Origin: Paracoccaceae bacterium Fryx2
GTDB taxonomy: Bacteria; Pseudomonadota; Alphaproteobacteria; Rhodobacterales; Rhodobacteraceae
DNA length: 64,000 nt
Direction: 5' to 3'
Assembly (NCBI GenBank): GCA_032334235.1
Contig: JAVSGI010000003.1
Location: forward strand, 1,178,001-1,242,000
Every line of letters begins with the position of its first letter. Positions within the stretch are counted from its first letter, which is position 1. The notes beneath the pieces are model-generated. The model made no database searches. It was not told the origin of the DNA and worked only from the letters and a program-made list of their open reading frames with translations. The position numbers and the translations under genes were made by a program. Below, piece by piece: positions 1 to 8,241 of this stretch.

Positions 1-1
1 C

Positions 2-1126
2 ACGGCGCTGGTCGCGCATGTCGTCGTCGCGAAGTTCGGCTGGCACCTTCCGCTTTACCGCCAGGCGCAAATGCTTGCGGGCGCAGGCCTCGACATCGAC
101 CGGGGCACCCTCGGAGGCTGGGTCACCCGGGCCGCCTGGTGGCTCAAGCCGCTGCACGAGCGTCTGCTCGGCTTCATCCGGGCGCAGCCCCGCGTCTTCT
201 GCGACGAGACCCCATTGCCGCGGCTCGATCCGGGCCGAGGCAGGACGAAGGTCTGTCAGTTGTGGGCACAGGCAATCGATGATCGGCCATGGAAGGGTCC
301 GGCGCCGCCGGCCGTGGGCTATGTCTTCACGGAAGGTCGCGGAACGGATGATCTGGAGGCCCAACTGGGGCGTTTCGGCGGCGTTCTCCAAGTCGATGGC
401 TATGGCGCCTACAAGAGCCTGGCCAAGCGGCGGCGCAAGAGCAATGTCGCCCCGCTGCGCCTGGCGTTCTGCCTTGCCCATGCCCGCCGCAAATTCGCCG
501 ATGTGGTCAAGACCACCGGGTCGACGGAGGCGCTGGCGGTCATAGGCACGATCGCCGAGATCTACCTCATCGAAAGCCGCATCCGCGGGCTGAACGCCGA
601 GGCTCGCCTGACAGCGCGAAAGGCAGAAAGTGCCGTCCTCATGTCGGCGCTGAAGGCGCAGCTCGAGCAGCTGATGGCCGAGGTCTCATCAAAGTCCTCG
701 ATCGGCAAGGCTGCTGCCTATACCCTCGGGCACTGGCAGGGCCTGACGGCGCCCTCCGGGCCTCCGTCCGCCTTCGTTCGATCCACCGGATCGAACGATC
801 GCCATGCGACCGGCTCCCGAAGCCTCGACGACGGCAGGATCGAGGTGGACAGCAATATCGTCGAGCGCTCGATCAAGCCGGTGTGCCTTACGCGCAAGAA
901 TGCGCTCTTCGCCGGCTCGAAGCGTGGTGGCGAAAGCTGGGCCATTCTGGCCTCGCTGGTGAACACGGCCAAGCTCAACGGCATCGACCCGGAACTCTGG
1001 CTTGCGGACGTTCTGGAGCGCATCGTCTCCGGTGCCACCCCAATCAATCGGCTCGACACGTTGCTGCCCTGGACCTGGAAGGCCGAGCGCGAGGCACAGA
1101 GACACAGCGAGGTCTTGGCGGCATGA
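2..1126 (+). CDS. tnpC: IS66 transposase TnpC, C-terminal part (5' truncated by window edge)
   Basis: The frame is open from base 2 and reads through the conserved IS66 core: the LPLYRQ stretch near the edge, CDETP, QVDGYGAYK, a CLAHARRKF block and, near the end, DDGRIEVDSNIVERSIKP followed by a GSKRGGESWA block. These belong to the IS66 DDE transposase domain and its C-terminal zinc/IS66_C segment. The stop TGA overlaps the ATG of the downstream UPF0149 gene (ATGA at 1123-1126). A stretch of about 25 residues before DDGRIEVDSN does not fit the usual family spacing and contains a DNA palindrome (777-795), so the protein may be inactive. IS66 normally also needs TnpA and TnpB, which would lie to the left. 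Confidence 0.9.
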   Translation, partial: TALVAHVVVAKFGWHLPLYRQAQMLAGAGLDIDRGTLGGWVTRAAWWLKPLHERLLGFIRAQPRVFCDETPLPRLDPGRGRTKVCQLWAQAIDDRPWKGPAPPAVGYVFTEGRGTDDLEAQLGRFGGVLQVDGYGAYKSLAKRRRKSNVAPLRLAFCLAHARRKFADVVKTTGSTEALAVIGTIAEIYLIESRIRGLNAEARLTARKAESAVLMSALKAQLEQLMAEVSSKSSIGKAAAYTLGHWQGLTAPSGPPSAFVRSTGSNDRHATGSRSLDDGRIEVDSNIVERSIKPVCLTRKNALFAGSKRGGESWAILASLVNTAKLNGIDPELWLADVLERIVSGATPINRLDTLLPWTWKAEREAQRHSEVLAA

Positions 1127-1171
1127 CGGGTGAACCGCCCCGGGTTTACCGGAGGGTGGTTTGTTCAATGA

Positions 1172-2077
1172 CTACGCGACCATATCGAGTGAGTTCAGGT
1201 TTGCATAGAACGCCTCCTCTGCTTCTGCGGGTGGGATGTATCCGATTGGGCCAAGCAGGCGGCGGTTGTTATACCAATCGATCCATTTCAGCGTTTCCCA
1301 TTCGACCTCGCGCATTGATTTCCAGGGGCCGATCTGGTTGATGACCTCTGTCTTGAACAGGCCGATGACGCATTCAGCCAAGGCGTTGTCATAGGCATCG
1401 CCAACTGTTCCAACGGAAAGGTCGATCTCGGCCTTGGCCAGGCGTTCGGTGTATTTGATCGACAGGTATTGTGATCCGCGGTCCGAATGGTGGACCAAGC
1501 TCTTGTTATCCGGCGTCTTTCTTTGCCAGATCGCTTGCTCCAGCGCGTCGAGCACAAACTGGGTCTTCATCGATGTCGAGACGCGCCAACCGACAATACG
1601 ACGTGCAAAGACGTCGATGACGAAGGCCACGTAGACGGTGCCGGACCATGTGGGCACATAGGTGAAATCTGAAACCCACAGCTTGTTCGGCCGATCCGCC
1701 ATGAACAGCCGGTTCACCTTGTCGTCCGGGCAAGGCAGAGACGTGTCAGGATTGGTCGTGATGACCTTCTTGCCACGGACCACGCCCCTGATGCCCAGAT
1801 GGCGCATCAATCGTTCCACGGTGCAGCGGGCGGCGTCTTCACCCTGCCGTCGCAAAACATGCCAGATCTTCCGCGCGCCATAGAGCTTGCGGTTGGCATC
1901 CCAGGCCGCGTCGATCTTGAGGCTCAGGGCGGCATCCGATTTGGCCCGGGCCGAGGCCCGGTCAGGATCACGCATGATCGCCCGCCGGTCATAAAAGGTG
2001 GAAGGGGCAAACTGCAGTGCCCTGCAGATCGGCTCGACCCCGAATGCCTCTCGGCTTTCCTCAATGAAAGCAGTCAT
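1172..2077 (-). CDS. IS3-family OrfB, DDE transposase, copy 1
   Basis: The 301-residue rve-type integrase core contains an HTH_21 segment (LYGARKIWHVLRR) and the catalytic triad in the usual contexts: D in WVSDFTYVPTW, D in HHSDRGSQY and E in NALAECVIGLFKTEV. The C-terminal WYNNRRLLGPIGYIPPAEAE block is typical of IS3. The frame is intact, so the copy looks capable of transposition. Confidence 0.95.
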   Translation of the reverse strand: MTAFIEESREAFGVEPICRALQFAPSTFYDRRAIMRDPDRASARAKSDAALSLKIDAAWDANRKLYGARKIWHVLRRQGEDAARCTVERLMRHLGIRGVVRGKKVITTNPDTSLPCPDDKVNRLFMADRPNKLWVSDFTYVPTWSGTVYVAFVIDVFARRIVGWRVSTSMKTQFVLDALEQAIWQRKTPDNKSLVHHSDRGSQYLSIKYTERLAKAEIDLSVGTVGDAYDNALAECVIGLFKTEVINQIGPWKSMREVEWETLKWIDWYNNRRLLGPIGYIPPAEAEEAFYANLNSLDMVA

Positions 2078-2424
2078 TTGCGAAACGGGCGGTCGAGCTC
2101 CGCCTGGGCAAAATACGCTGAAGCTTTGCGCAAAATCTCGTTCGCTTGCCGCAGTTCCCGGTTCTCGCGCTCAAGCTCTTTGATCCGCGCGATCTCAGCG
2201 CTGGTAGGTCCCGGCCGTTCGCCACCATCGCGCTGGACCTGTCGCATCCAGACGCGAAGGCTGTCCGTCGAACAGCCCAATTTACCTGCAATCGCCGTCA
2301 GCGCCGCAGCCTCGCTCTGATAATCATCGCGGTGTTCCATCGCCAGCCGCACCGCACGCTCGCGGAACTCAGGTGAATACGGCTTCGAGGTCTTCTTCTT
2401 TGAGGTCTGTTCCATAACGGGCAA
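2074..2424 (-). CDS. IS3-family OrfA, helix-turn-helix protein, copy 1
   Basis: The 116-residue protein has a lysine-rich N-terminus, an N-terminal helix-turn-helix ([12 protein letters not shown], then [13 protein letters not shown]) and a C-terminal leucine-zipper-like stretch ([20 protein letters not shown]). This is the standard OrfA layout of IS3 elements, which binds the IS ends and forms the N-terminal part of the OrfAB transposase. Its TGA stop overlaps the orfB ATG (ATGA). OrfAB would therefore be made by a -1 frameshift, or OrfB by coupled re-initiation; I could not pin down the slippery site. Confidence 0.92.
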   Translation of the reverse strand: MPVMEQTSKKKTSKPYSPEFRERAVRLAMEHRDDYQSEAAALTAIAGKLGCSTDSLRVWMRQVQRDGGERPGPTSAEIARIKELERENRELRQANEILRKASAYFAQAELDRPFRK

Positions 2425-3471
2425 TTCTCCGAGAGTTTTGCCCTCCGGTAAACCCGGGGCGGTTCAGGGTTCTTCGGCCGCTTCGCCCCGGAAGATGCTG
2501 GATGAGGCATCTTTCGTGGAGTTCCTGCGGAAGCGGCGGCCGCAGCCGCCCGCCTTCACGATGGACGGGCTCGACGGCTATCTCACCGCGTTGATCGTCG
2601 GGCCGCGCTTCATCGACCCGCGGAAGTGGATCCCGCTGTTCGTCGGCGACACGGCCTTGATGGCTCCCGAAGAGACAGATGAGGCCCGTGCCCTGCAAAC
2701 ACTCGTGGCCGCCTACAACGCCATCTCCACAGGTCTTGCCGAAACGCCGGACGCTTGGCGTCCCCGCCTTGCTCTGCGGGACAATGGCACCTTCGATCCG
2801 TTCTTCTGGTGGATCGGCTTCCTCGCCGGGACTGACTTCGCCCCCCGGATCTGGCGGCCAGTACTGCATGGCCAACCCGAAACCGGCGATATCATCGCTC
2901 CCATTCGCGAGATGTCGGAACCGCACGCAATCCTGGACCAGACCGGGGTCATCGGCGTGGCAAAGGCGGTGGTCGCCATCCGCACCTACTTCATGCCGCG
3001 CCGCGCAAAGTCCCCCATCTGACGCGCCGTCCCGATGTCAAGAGCGCAAGGCCGCGTCCCGCTCGTGACGCTTACCGTTGAACGACCAAGTGGTTCTTCA
3101 ACAGCCTCACTACGATTAGGGTCTATGGTGCAAGGGCGTCGTGCCTTGTGACGCCGCCATCGACTGCGGCGGGACCATACTCGGTGCCGTGGCCGCGATA
3201 GCTGCACAGAAAGCGCGCGGTCACCCGGTCGCAATGGAACTTGTGGCACGCGTTGGTCTGGATAACGTCGAGGCGGATCTGCACCCGGGGCGTTTGTTGC
3301 GCGACAACCATCTTGGCCGGTGCCGGCAACCACCTTGGCCGGTGGGGCTGAACGGAAGACGGGCATGCCCGTCTGGAGGGCAGCCGCACCGGCTTGATTG
3401 ATTTCGGGGAAGGTGCTGGTCGCTGCGGGTTGGTAAGCCGGGTTCCTCTGCCGTCAAACGGAGGATCCGGG

Positions 3472-4980
3472 TTGGCCTACAAACCCATCAACGACCAGCA
3501 ATTGAGATTATACATGTCCGACCTCCGATATCACAGTCAGCGCACGTCGGCCGCCCGCGCCGGGTTCAGCGAGCGCACGGCCCGACGGTTCGATGCCAAC
3601 CCGACGCTGCCCTCGAACCGCAAGATCGTTCACGGGCGCACGGTGGCCGATCCCCTCGAAGGCTTTTGGGAGGGCGACATCCTTCCCTTGCTGGAGAGGG
3701 ACAGCGCCTTGCAGGCCGTCACCCTGCTGCGCCACCTTCAGGGCCTGCATCCGCTGGCCTTCCCCGATGACCGCATCCGGCGCACCCTGGAACGGCGGGT
3801 GCGGCAGTGGCGGGCGCTGAACGGACCCGAGCGCGACATCATCTTCCGCCAGACGCCGGAGCCGGGCCGCATGGCCCAGTCGGACTTCACCCATGCCGAG
3901 GAGCTGGAGGTGACGATCGCGGGCCAGCTATTCCCGCATCTGCTCTACCACTTCGTCATGGTCTACAGCCGGTGGGAGCATGTCGGGGTGGTCCTGGGCG
4001 GGGAGAGCTTCACGGCCCTGGCCGAGAACCTGCAGCAGGCGCTCTGGTCGCTCGGCGGGGCACCACAGGAGCATCGCACCGACAGCCTCTCGGCCGCTTT
4101 CCGCAACCTGACGGCTGACCAGCGCCAGGATATCACCACGCGCTACAATGCCTTCGTCGGCCATTACGGCATGGAGGCCAGTCGCAACAACCGCGGCGAG
4201 GCTCACGAGAACGGCGCGGTGGAATCCCAGAACCGGCACCTCAAGAAAGCCATCGAACAGGCGCTGATCCTGCGCGGCAGCCGCGACTTCGCCAGCATTG
4301 AGGACTACCGCCGCTTCATCGACATTCTGGTGGCACGGCGCAACCGGCAGCGGGCGGCGGCCACGCAGGTGGAACGGGCGCATCTGAAGCCCCTGCCGCG
4401 CCGGCGCACCACCGACTTTACAGAGACCGTGGTTCCGGTCACCCGCACCAGCGGCTTTCTGGTCAAGAGCATCTTCTACAGCGCCCCGTCGCAGCTGATC
4501 GGGCAGCGCTTGCGGGTCCACCTTTACGACGATCGCCTTGAGGCCTTTCTCGGCAGCACCCTGGTCGTCAGCCATACAAGGGCGCGAGGTCGCGGCGATG
4601 GCCATCGCGTGCATGTCATCAACTACCATCACGTCATCCATGCGCTGCGGCGCAAACCGCAAGCCCTGTGGAGTTCGATCTACCGCGACAGCCTGTTCCC
4701 GCGAACCGAATACGCTGAGGCCTGGAAGGTGCTGCAGCGCGATCTGCCCCGCCGCGACGCCTGCCGCCGCATGGTCGACCTGCTGTTCATCGCCCACGAC
4801 CGGGCCTGCGAGGCGGAACTGGCACATCTCCTGACGGACGATCTCGACGCCGGCCGGGCGCCGGACCCTGACCTGCTGATGCTCCGCCTGAGCCCCAAGC
4901 AAACGGCGCTGCCGACAGATGTCACCGTCGCCCATCCCTCGCTCGACAGCTTCGATGCCCTTCTGGGAGCCTGCGCATGA
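3472..4980 (+). CDS. istA: IS21-family transposase IstA (type A)
   Basis: I start this 502-residue protein at TTG 3472 because a GGAGG lies about 9 bases upstream and no ATG fits. An N-terminal helix-turn-helix (RTSAARAGFSERTARR) is followed by the DDE core: D in [12 protein letters not shown] in EHRTDSL and E in HENGAVESQNRHLK. A C-terminal beta-barrel region includes VVPVTRTSGFLVKSIFYSAP. IstA cuts and joins the element ends and works with IstB. The stop overlaps the istB ATG. Confidence 0.95.
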   Translation: MAYKPINDQQLRLYMSDLRYHSQRTSAARAGFSERTARRFDANPTLPSNRKIVHGRTVADPLEGFWEGDILPLLERDSALQAVTLLRHLQGLHPLAFPDDRIRRTLERRVRQWRALNGPERDIIFRQTPEPGRMAQSDFTHAEELEVTIAGQLFPHLLYHFVMVYSRWEHVGVVLGGESFTALAENLQQALWSLGGAPQEHRTDSLSAAFRNLTADQRQDITTRYNAFVGHYGMEASRNNRGEAHENGAVESQNRHLKKAIEQALILRGSRDFASIEDYRRFIDILVARRNRQRAAATQVERAHLKPLPRRRTTDFTETVVPVTRTSGFLVKSIFYSAPSQLIGQRLRVHLYDDRLEAFLGSTLVVSHTRARGRGDGHRVHVINYHHVIHALRRKPQALWSSIYRDSLFPRTEYAEAWKVLQRDLPRRDACRRMVDLLFIAHDRACEAELAHLLTDDLDAGRAPDPDLLMLRLSPKQTALPTDVTVAHPSLDSFDALLGACA

Positions 4981-5792
4981 CCTCCCGCGAGATCGACATC
5001 CACACGCTGCCCGGCATGCTGACCGCGCTGCGCCTGCCCAGCTTCCACAAGCTTTGGGCCGACATCGCCACCCGTGCCGACACCGAAGGCTGGCCCGCTG
5101 CCCGCTTTCTGGCTGTCCTCGCGGAATACGAACTGGCCGAGCGCGACATGCGCCGCATTCAGCGCCACATGAACGAGGCACAGCTACCGGCTGGCAAGAC
5201 GCTGGCGACCTTCGACTTCAAGGCGCTGCCAACCCTGCCGCGCGCCCGGATCGAGGCCTTGGCGGCCGGCGACTGGCTGGAGGGTGGCGGCAATCTGATC
5301 GCCATCGGCAATTCCGGCACGGGCAAAACGCACATTCTCTGCGCGATAGGCCATGCCCTGATCGAGCGGGGACACCGCGTGTTCTATACCCGGACCAGCG
5401 ATCTGGTGCAGCGACTTCAGGCCGCCCGCCGCGATCTGGTGCTCGAAGCCGCGCTCGCCAAGCTCGACAAGTTCGACCTGATCATCCTCGACGACATCAC
5501 CTACGCCCACAAGGATCAGGCCGAGACAGGCGTGCTCTTCGAGCTGATCGCCCGGCGCTACGAATGCCGCAGCATCGCCATCGCCGCCAACCAGCCCTTC
5601 AGCGGCTGGGACCAGATCTTCCCGGACAAGGCGATGACCGTCGCCGCCATCGACCGGCTGGTTCATCACGCAGCGATCCTGGAGATGAATGCCGAAAGCT
5701 TCCGCCAGCGCGCGGCCGCCTCCAACAAAGAGGCGCTGAGCAGACCGCCAACGACAACCATCGCCGACAACAAGGACAAAGGAGAAGGCTGA
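4977..5792 (+). CDS. istB: IS21-family helper ATPase IstB (type A)
   Basis: The 271-residue AAA+ ATPase is related to DnaC. It has an N-terminal helical region, Walker A GNSGTGKT near residue 111 and Walker B LIILDD near residue 163. IstB remodels target DNA and activates IstA. Translation is coupled to istA by an ATGA overlap. The tail is low in complexity (TTTIADNKDKGEG) and ends shortly before the right IS end. Confidence 0.95.
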   Translation: MTSREIDIHTLPGMLTALRLPSFHKLWADIATRADTEGWPAARFLAVLAEYELAERDMRRIQRHMNEAQLPAGKTLATFDFKALPTLPRARIEALAAGDWLEGGGNLIAIGNSGTGKTHILCAIGHALIERGHRVFYTRTSDLVQRLQAARRDLVLEAALAKLDKFDLIILDDITYAHKDQAETGVLFELIARRYECRSIAIAANQPFSGWDQIFPDKAMTVAAIDRLVHHAAILEMNAESFRQRAAASNKEALSRPPTTTIADNKDKGEG

Positions 5793-6290
5793 GCGAAAAA
5801 CAATTCCAGATACGCCAACCCAGCGGCCTAAAACCGGCCAACGTGGTTGACGGTCACGGACATGCTGGTTGACGCGCTACAGCGTTGCCATCGCCGTGCC
5901 AAAAGCCGCAGCCAGCAATGCGGCGTCCCTGGCCAGCATGTCCCTACCCTGTGAGGGAGCAAGGCCAACGACATCAGGCGGCATGAACCGCCGCCTCGAC
6001 CTTGGTCACAGCCAGCAGGGCGCGCAATCGCGGCAGATGGCTGGGGGCCAAGCCCTCGATCCAGGCCGCAAAGCCCGGATCGCGCCGTCTTCGCCAGGTG
6101 GCCGCCGCAATGCCCGCGCCGTGGATGCGAGAGAGCCCACCCGGTTCTTCGGATGAGGCCACCCAGACAGCGCGCGGGCGCGGCTCGCGAAGGGCGTTTG
6201 TCATGCCGCCTTCGCATTCCACTGCGGGAAAGGATCGGGAAGCTTGGTCTGAACCGCCCCGGGTTTACCGGAGGGTGGTTTGTTCAATGA

Positions 6291-7196
6291 CTACGCGACC
6301 ATATCGAGTGAGTTCAGGTTTGCATAGAACGCCTCCTCTGCTTCTGCGGGTGGGATGTATCCGATTGGGCCAAGCAGGCGGCGGTTGTTATACCAATCGA
6401 TCCATTTCAGCGTTTCCCATTCGACCTCGCGCATTGATTTCCAGGGGCCGATCTGGTTGATGACCTCTGTCTTGAACAGGCCGATGACGCATTCAGCCAA
6501 GGCGTTGTCATAGGCATCGCCAACTGTTCCAACGGAAAGGTCGATCTCGGCCTTGGCCAGGCGTTCGGTGTATTTGATCGACAGGTATTGTGATCCGCGG
6601 TCCGAATGGTGGACCAAGCTCTTGTTATCCGGCGTCTTTCTTTGCCAGATCGCTTGCTCCAGCGCGTCGAGCACAAACTGGGTCTTCATCGATGTCGAGA
6701 CGCGCCAACCGACAATACGACGTGCAAAGACGTCGATGACGAAGGCCACGTAGACGGTGCCGGACCATGTGGGCACATAGGTGAAATCTGAAACCCACAG
6801 CTTGTTCGGCCGATCCGCCATGAACAGCCGGTTCACCTTGTCGTCCGGGCAAGGCAGAGACGTGTCAGGATTGGTCGTGATGACCTTCTTGCCACGGACC
6901 ACGCCCCTGATGCCCAGATGGCGCATCAATCGTTCCACGGTGCAGCGGGCGGCGTCTTCACCCTGCCGTCGCAAAACATGCCAGATCTTCCGCGCGCCAT
7001 AGAGCTTGCGGTTGGCATCCCAGGCCGCGTCGATCTTGAGGCTCAGGGCGGCATCCGATTTGGCCCGGGCCGAGGCCCGGTCAGGATCACGCATGATCGC
7101 CCGCCGGTCATAAAAGGTGGAAGGGGCAAACTGCAGTGCCCTGCAGATCGGCTCGACCCCGAATGCCTCTCGGCTTTCCTCAATGAAAGCAGTCAT
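6291..7196 (-). CDS. IS3-family OrfB, DDE transposase, copy 2
   Basis: The 301-residue protein is the same as in copy 1, with catalytic D in WVSDFTYV, D in HHSDRGSQY and E in ALAECVIGL. The frame is intact, and the start overlaps the orfA stop by ATGA. Confidence 0.95.
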   Translation of the reverse strand: MTAFIEESREAFGVEPICRALQFAPSTFYDRRAIMRDPDRASARAKSDAALSLKIDAAWDANRKLYGARKIWHVLRRQGEDAARCTVERLMRHLGIRGVVRGKKVITTNPDTSLPCPDDKVNRLFMADRPNKLWVSDFTYVPTWSGTVYVAFVIDVFARRIVGWRVSTSMKTQFVLDALEQAIWQRKTPDNKSLVHHSDRGSQYLSIKYTERLAKAEIDLSVGTVGDAYDNALAECVIGLFKTEVINQIGPWKSMREVEWETLKWIDWYNNRRLLGPIGYIPPAEAEEAFYANLNSLDMVA

Positions 7197-7543
7197 TTGC
7201 GAAACGGGCGGTCGAGCTCCGCCTGGGCAAAATACGCTGAAGCTTTGCGCAGAATCTCGTTCGCTTGCCGCAGTTCCCGGTTCTCGCGCTCAAGCTCTTT
7301 GATCCGCGCGATCTCAGCGCTGGTAGGTCCCGGCCGTTCGCCACCATCGCGCTGGACCTGTCGCATCCAGACGCGAAGGCTGTCCGTCGAACAGCCCAAT
7401 TTACCTGCAATCGCCGTCAGCGCCGCAGCCTCGCTCTGATAATCATCGCGGTGTTCCATCGCCAGCCGCACCGCACGCTCGCGGAACTCAGGTGAATACG
7501 GCTTCGAGGTCTTCTTCTTTGAGGTCTGTTCCATAACGGGCAA
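7193..7543 (-). CDS. IS3-family OrfA, copy 2
   Basis: The 116-residue helix-turn-helix plus leucine-zipper protein is the same as in copy 1, apart from one silent base in the codon for the leucine of EILRK. It is intact. Confidence 0.92.
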   Translation of the reverse strand: MPVMEQTSKKKTSKPYSPEFRERAVRLAMEHRDDYQSEAAALTAIAGKLGCSTDSLRVWMRQVQRDGGERPGPTSAEIARIKELERENRELRQANEILRKASAYFAQAELDRPFRK

Positions 7544-7699
7544 TTCTCCGAGAGTTTTGCCCTCCGGTAAACCCGGGGCGGTTCAGTCCACGCCTTTGGG
7601 GTAAAATCACAGGAGGTGACAAGGGCTGCATTCAGCGCGGCACAAATAGCCTCGCGGTCAAGGTCTGCGCCTATGAAGACAATGTCTTGCCGCCGGTCG

Positions 7700-8060
7700 G
7701 GCAAGGGCCGCAGGGCGGCGCGCTCGACCTGCTCGAAGAGGTCGCGGCGGCTGGCGCCGAGATGCCGGGTGACACGATCGTTCAGTCGGTCGACCAGTTC
7801 GCGGATGGCCTCGTTCAACTCGGAAAGCGAGAAGAACCGTCGGTTGCGCAGGCGCGCGCCGAACCAGCGCTCCGCGATCTGGACCGCCACCTCGACCTTC
7901 GCCTTGTCGCGGGGCTTGTAAGGACGCGCGGGCACCACGGCGGTGCCGTATGCTCGGCCATGTCGGCATAGGTGGCCTGCGATTGTCACCTCCAGCTCCT
8001 CGGCATGGGTGAAGTCGGCCCCAGCCCCACCGGCCAAGGTGGTTGTCGCTCACGAACAGT
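7700..8060 (-). mobile_element. IS21 scar: chimera of two IstA types and one IS end
   Basis: On the minus strand an IS21 type-A end fragment (about 8010-8060, containing ACAACCACCTTGGCCGG) is followed by a short type-A IstA piece ([15 protein letters not shown]). That runs in frame into a type-B-like IstA piece ([20 protein letters not shown] to [15 protein letters not shown]) and then into the COG0523 C-terminus. The type-B part resembles, but is not identical to, the IstA at 28238-29776. No intact gene remains. It is a recombination or deletion product, and no target duplication is visible. Confidence 0.7.
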
Positions 8061-8241
8061 GAGCCTTTGCGTCAGCTTTGCAGAAAGTGCCTGGCAATCG
8101 GCTGGGCAGGATGGGAGGAGCCTCGTGATGCGCCGTCAGGGCAGGCGGCAGCGGGGCTGGGGACGACCGGGGGGCGGTGGCGCCGGACCCTTGCCCCTTC
8201 CGCTTCCGGTCAGGGGCGCCACGGGGGCCGCGAGCGCCGGA

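Larger units (their letters stand above)
1131..2466 (-). mobile_element. IS3-family element, copy 1 (1,336 bp)
   Basis: Terminal inverted repeats begin TGAACCGCCCCGGGTTTACC at 1131 and end with the complement at 2466. GGG is duplicated on both sides (1128-1130 and 2467-2469). It encodes OrfA and OrfB on the minus strand. Two further copies of the same length lie at 6250-7585 and 12838-14173. I noticed one base difference, inside orfA (AAAATCTCG here versus AGAATCTCG in the others), and it is silent. Confidence 0.97.
1123..3022 (+). pseudogene. UPF0149/YecA-like passenger gene of IS66, split by IS3-family insertion
   Basis: Removing 1131-2466 and one copy of the duplicated GGG joins ATGACGGG (1123-1130) in frame to 2470-3022. 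This gives a 186-residue protein starting MTGSSAASPRKMLDEASFV. It contains FVEFLRKRR, a GLDGYLTALIVGP block and a FFWWIGFLAG block, matching the UPF0149 (YgfB/YecA) family often carried behind TnpC in alphaproteobacterial IS66 elements. Function in the element is unknown. The start is fixed by ATGA overlap with the tnpC stop. The IS3 insertion falls after the second codon, so the native start is disconnected; a TTG inside the IS end is in frame but unlikely to matter. Confidence 0.7.
1..3075 (+). mobile_element. IS66-family element, right part (left end outside window)
   Basis: The visible part runs from within TnpC through a UPF0149-type passenger gene to a probable right terminus ending GTGACGCTTAC near 3075. 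Read inward this gives GTAAGCGTCAC, the usual IS66-type end. The left end lies outside the window, so no target duplication can be checked. A complete IS3-family element (1131-2466) is nested inside. The right end cuts into the C-terminal part of a DUF1826-like pseudogene. The terminus is inferred from the family consensus, not from a matched left repeat. Confidence 0.7.
3295..5881 (+). mobile_element. IS21-family element, type A, complete (2,587 bp)
   Basis: The ends are TGTTGCGCGACAACCATC at 3295 and the imperfect complement GCTGGTTGACGCGCTACA ending at 5881. GCGTT is duplicated at 3290-3294 and 5882-5886. The left end carries two direct repeats of about 18 bp (ACAACCATCTTGGCCGGTG and CAACCACCTTGGCCGGTG), typical of the multiple transposase sites at IS21 ends. 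It carries istA and istB overlapping by 4 bp. A second copy begins at 62250, and a scar of the same type lies near 8010-8060. Confidence 0.95.
3076..6204 (-). pseudogene. DUF1826-like gene, split by IS21 and otherwise decayed
   Basis: The N-terminal part starts at the ATG at 6204, overlapping the stop of the COG0523 gene (ATGA). It reads MTNALREPRPRAVWVASS, then WRRRRDPGFAAWIEGLAP. It hits a stop near 5974; a one-base shift resumes VVGLAPSQGRDMLARDAALL up to the IS21 insertion at 5881. Beyond the IS, 3294 downward reads RVQIRLDVIQTNACHKFHCD, then RVTARFLCSYRGHGTEYGPA. The FHCDxVxxRxLCxYxGxGTE signature is what I know from DUF1826 proteins, which often accompany COG0523 GTPases in zinc-regulated operons. 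The C-terminus is out of frame and cut by the IS66 end at about 3075. The family call rests on motif memory. Confidence 0.55.
6250..7585 (-). mobile_element. IS3-family element, copy 2 (1,336 bp)
   Basis: Same terminal repeats as copy 1. GTC is duplicated at 6247-6249 and 7586-7588. The insertion lies eight codons after the KAWT block of the reconstructed COG0523 GTPase gene's conserved C-terminus. Both reading frames are intact. Confidence 0.97.
6201..7700 (-). pseudogene. COG0523 (CobW/ZigA-type) GTPase, C-terminal fragment split by IS3-family copy 2
   Basis: Minus-strand sequence from about 7700 reads [20 protein letters not shown] and then FTPKAWT up to the IS. Deleting the IS and one GTC duplicate continues in frame as KLPDPFPQWNAKAA and a TGA at 6201-6203. 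RRQ-x-hydrophobic-VFIG and W-x-LPDPFP-x-W are hallmarks of the CobW C-terminal domain of COG0523 metal-chaperone GTPases. The GTP-binding domain is missing; its place is taken by an IS21 scar. The stop overlaps the DUF1826-like start (ATGA), so the two were an operon. Confidence 0.75.

Noticed and set aside
3290-3350. Tandem ACAACCACCTTGGCCGG repeats as a regulatory array
   Set aside because: They belong to the IS21 type-A left end and are repeated at 62250.
3928-5181. Long minus-strand open frame over istA/istB
   Set aside because: It is the high-GC antisense shadow of istA; it has no family motif and no start signal.
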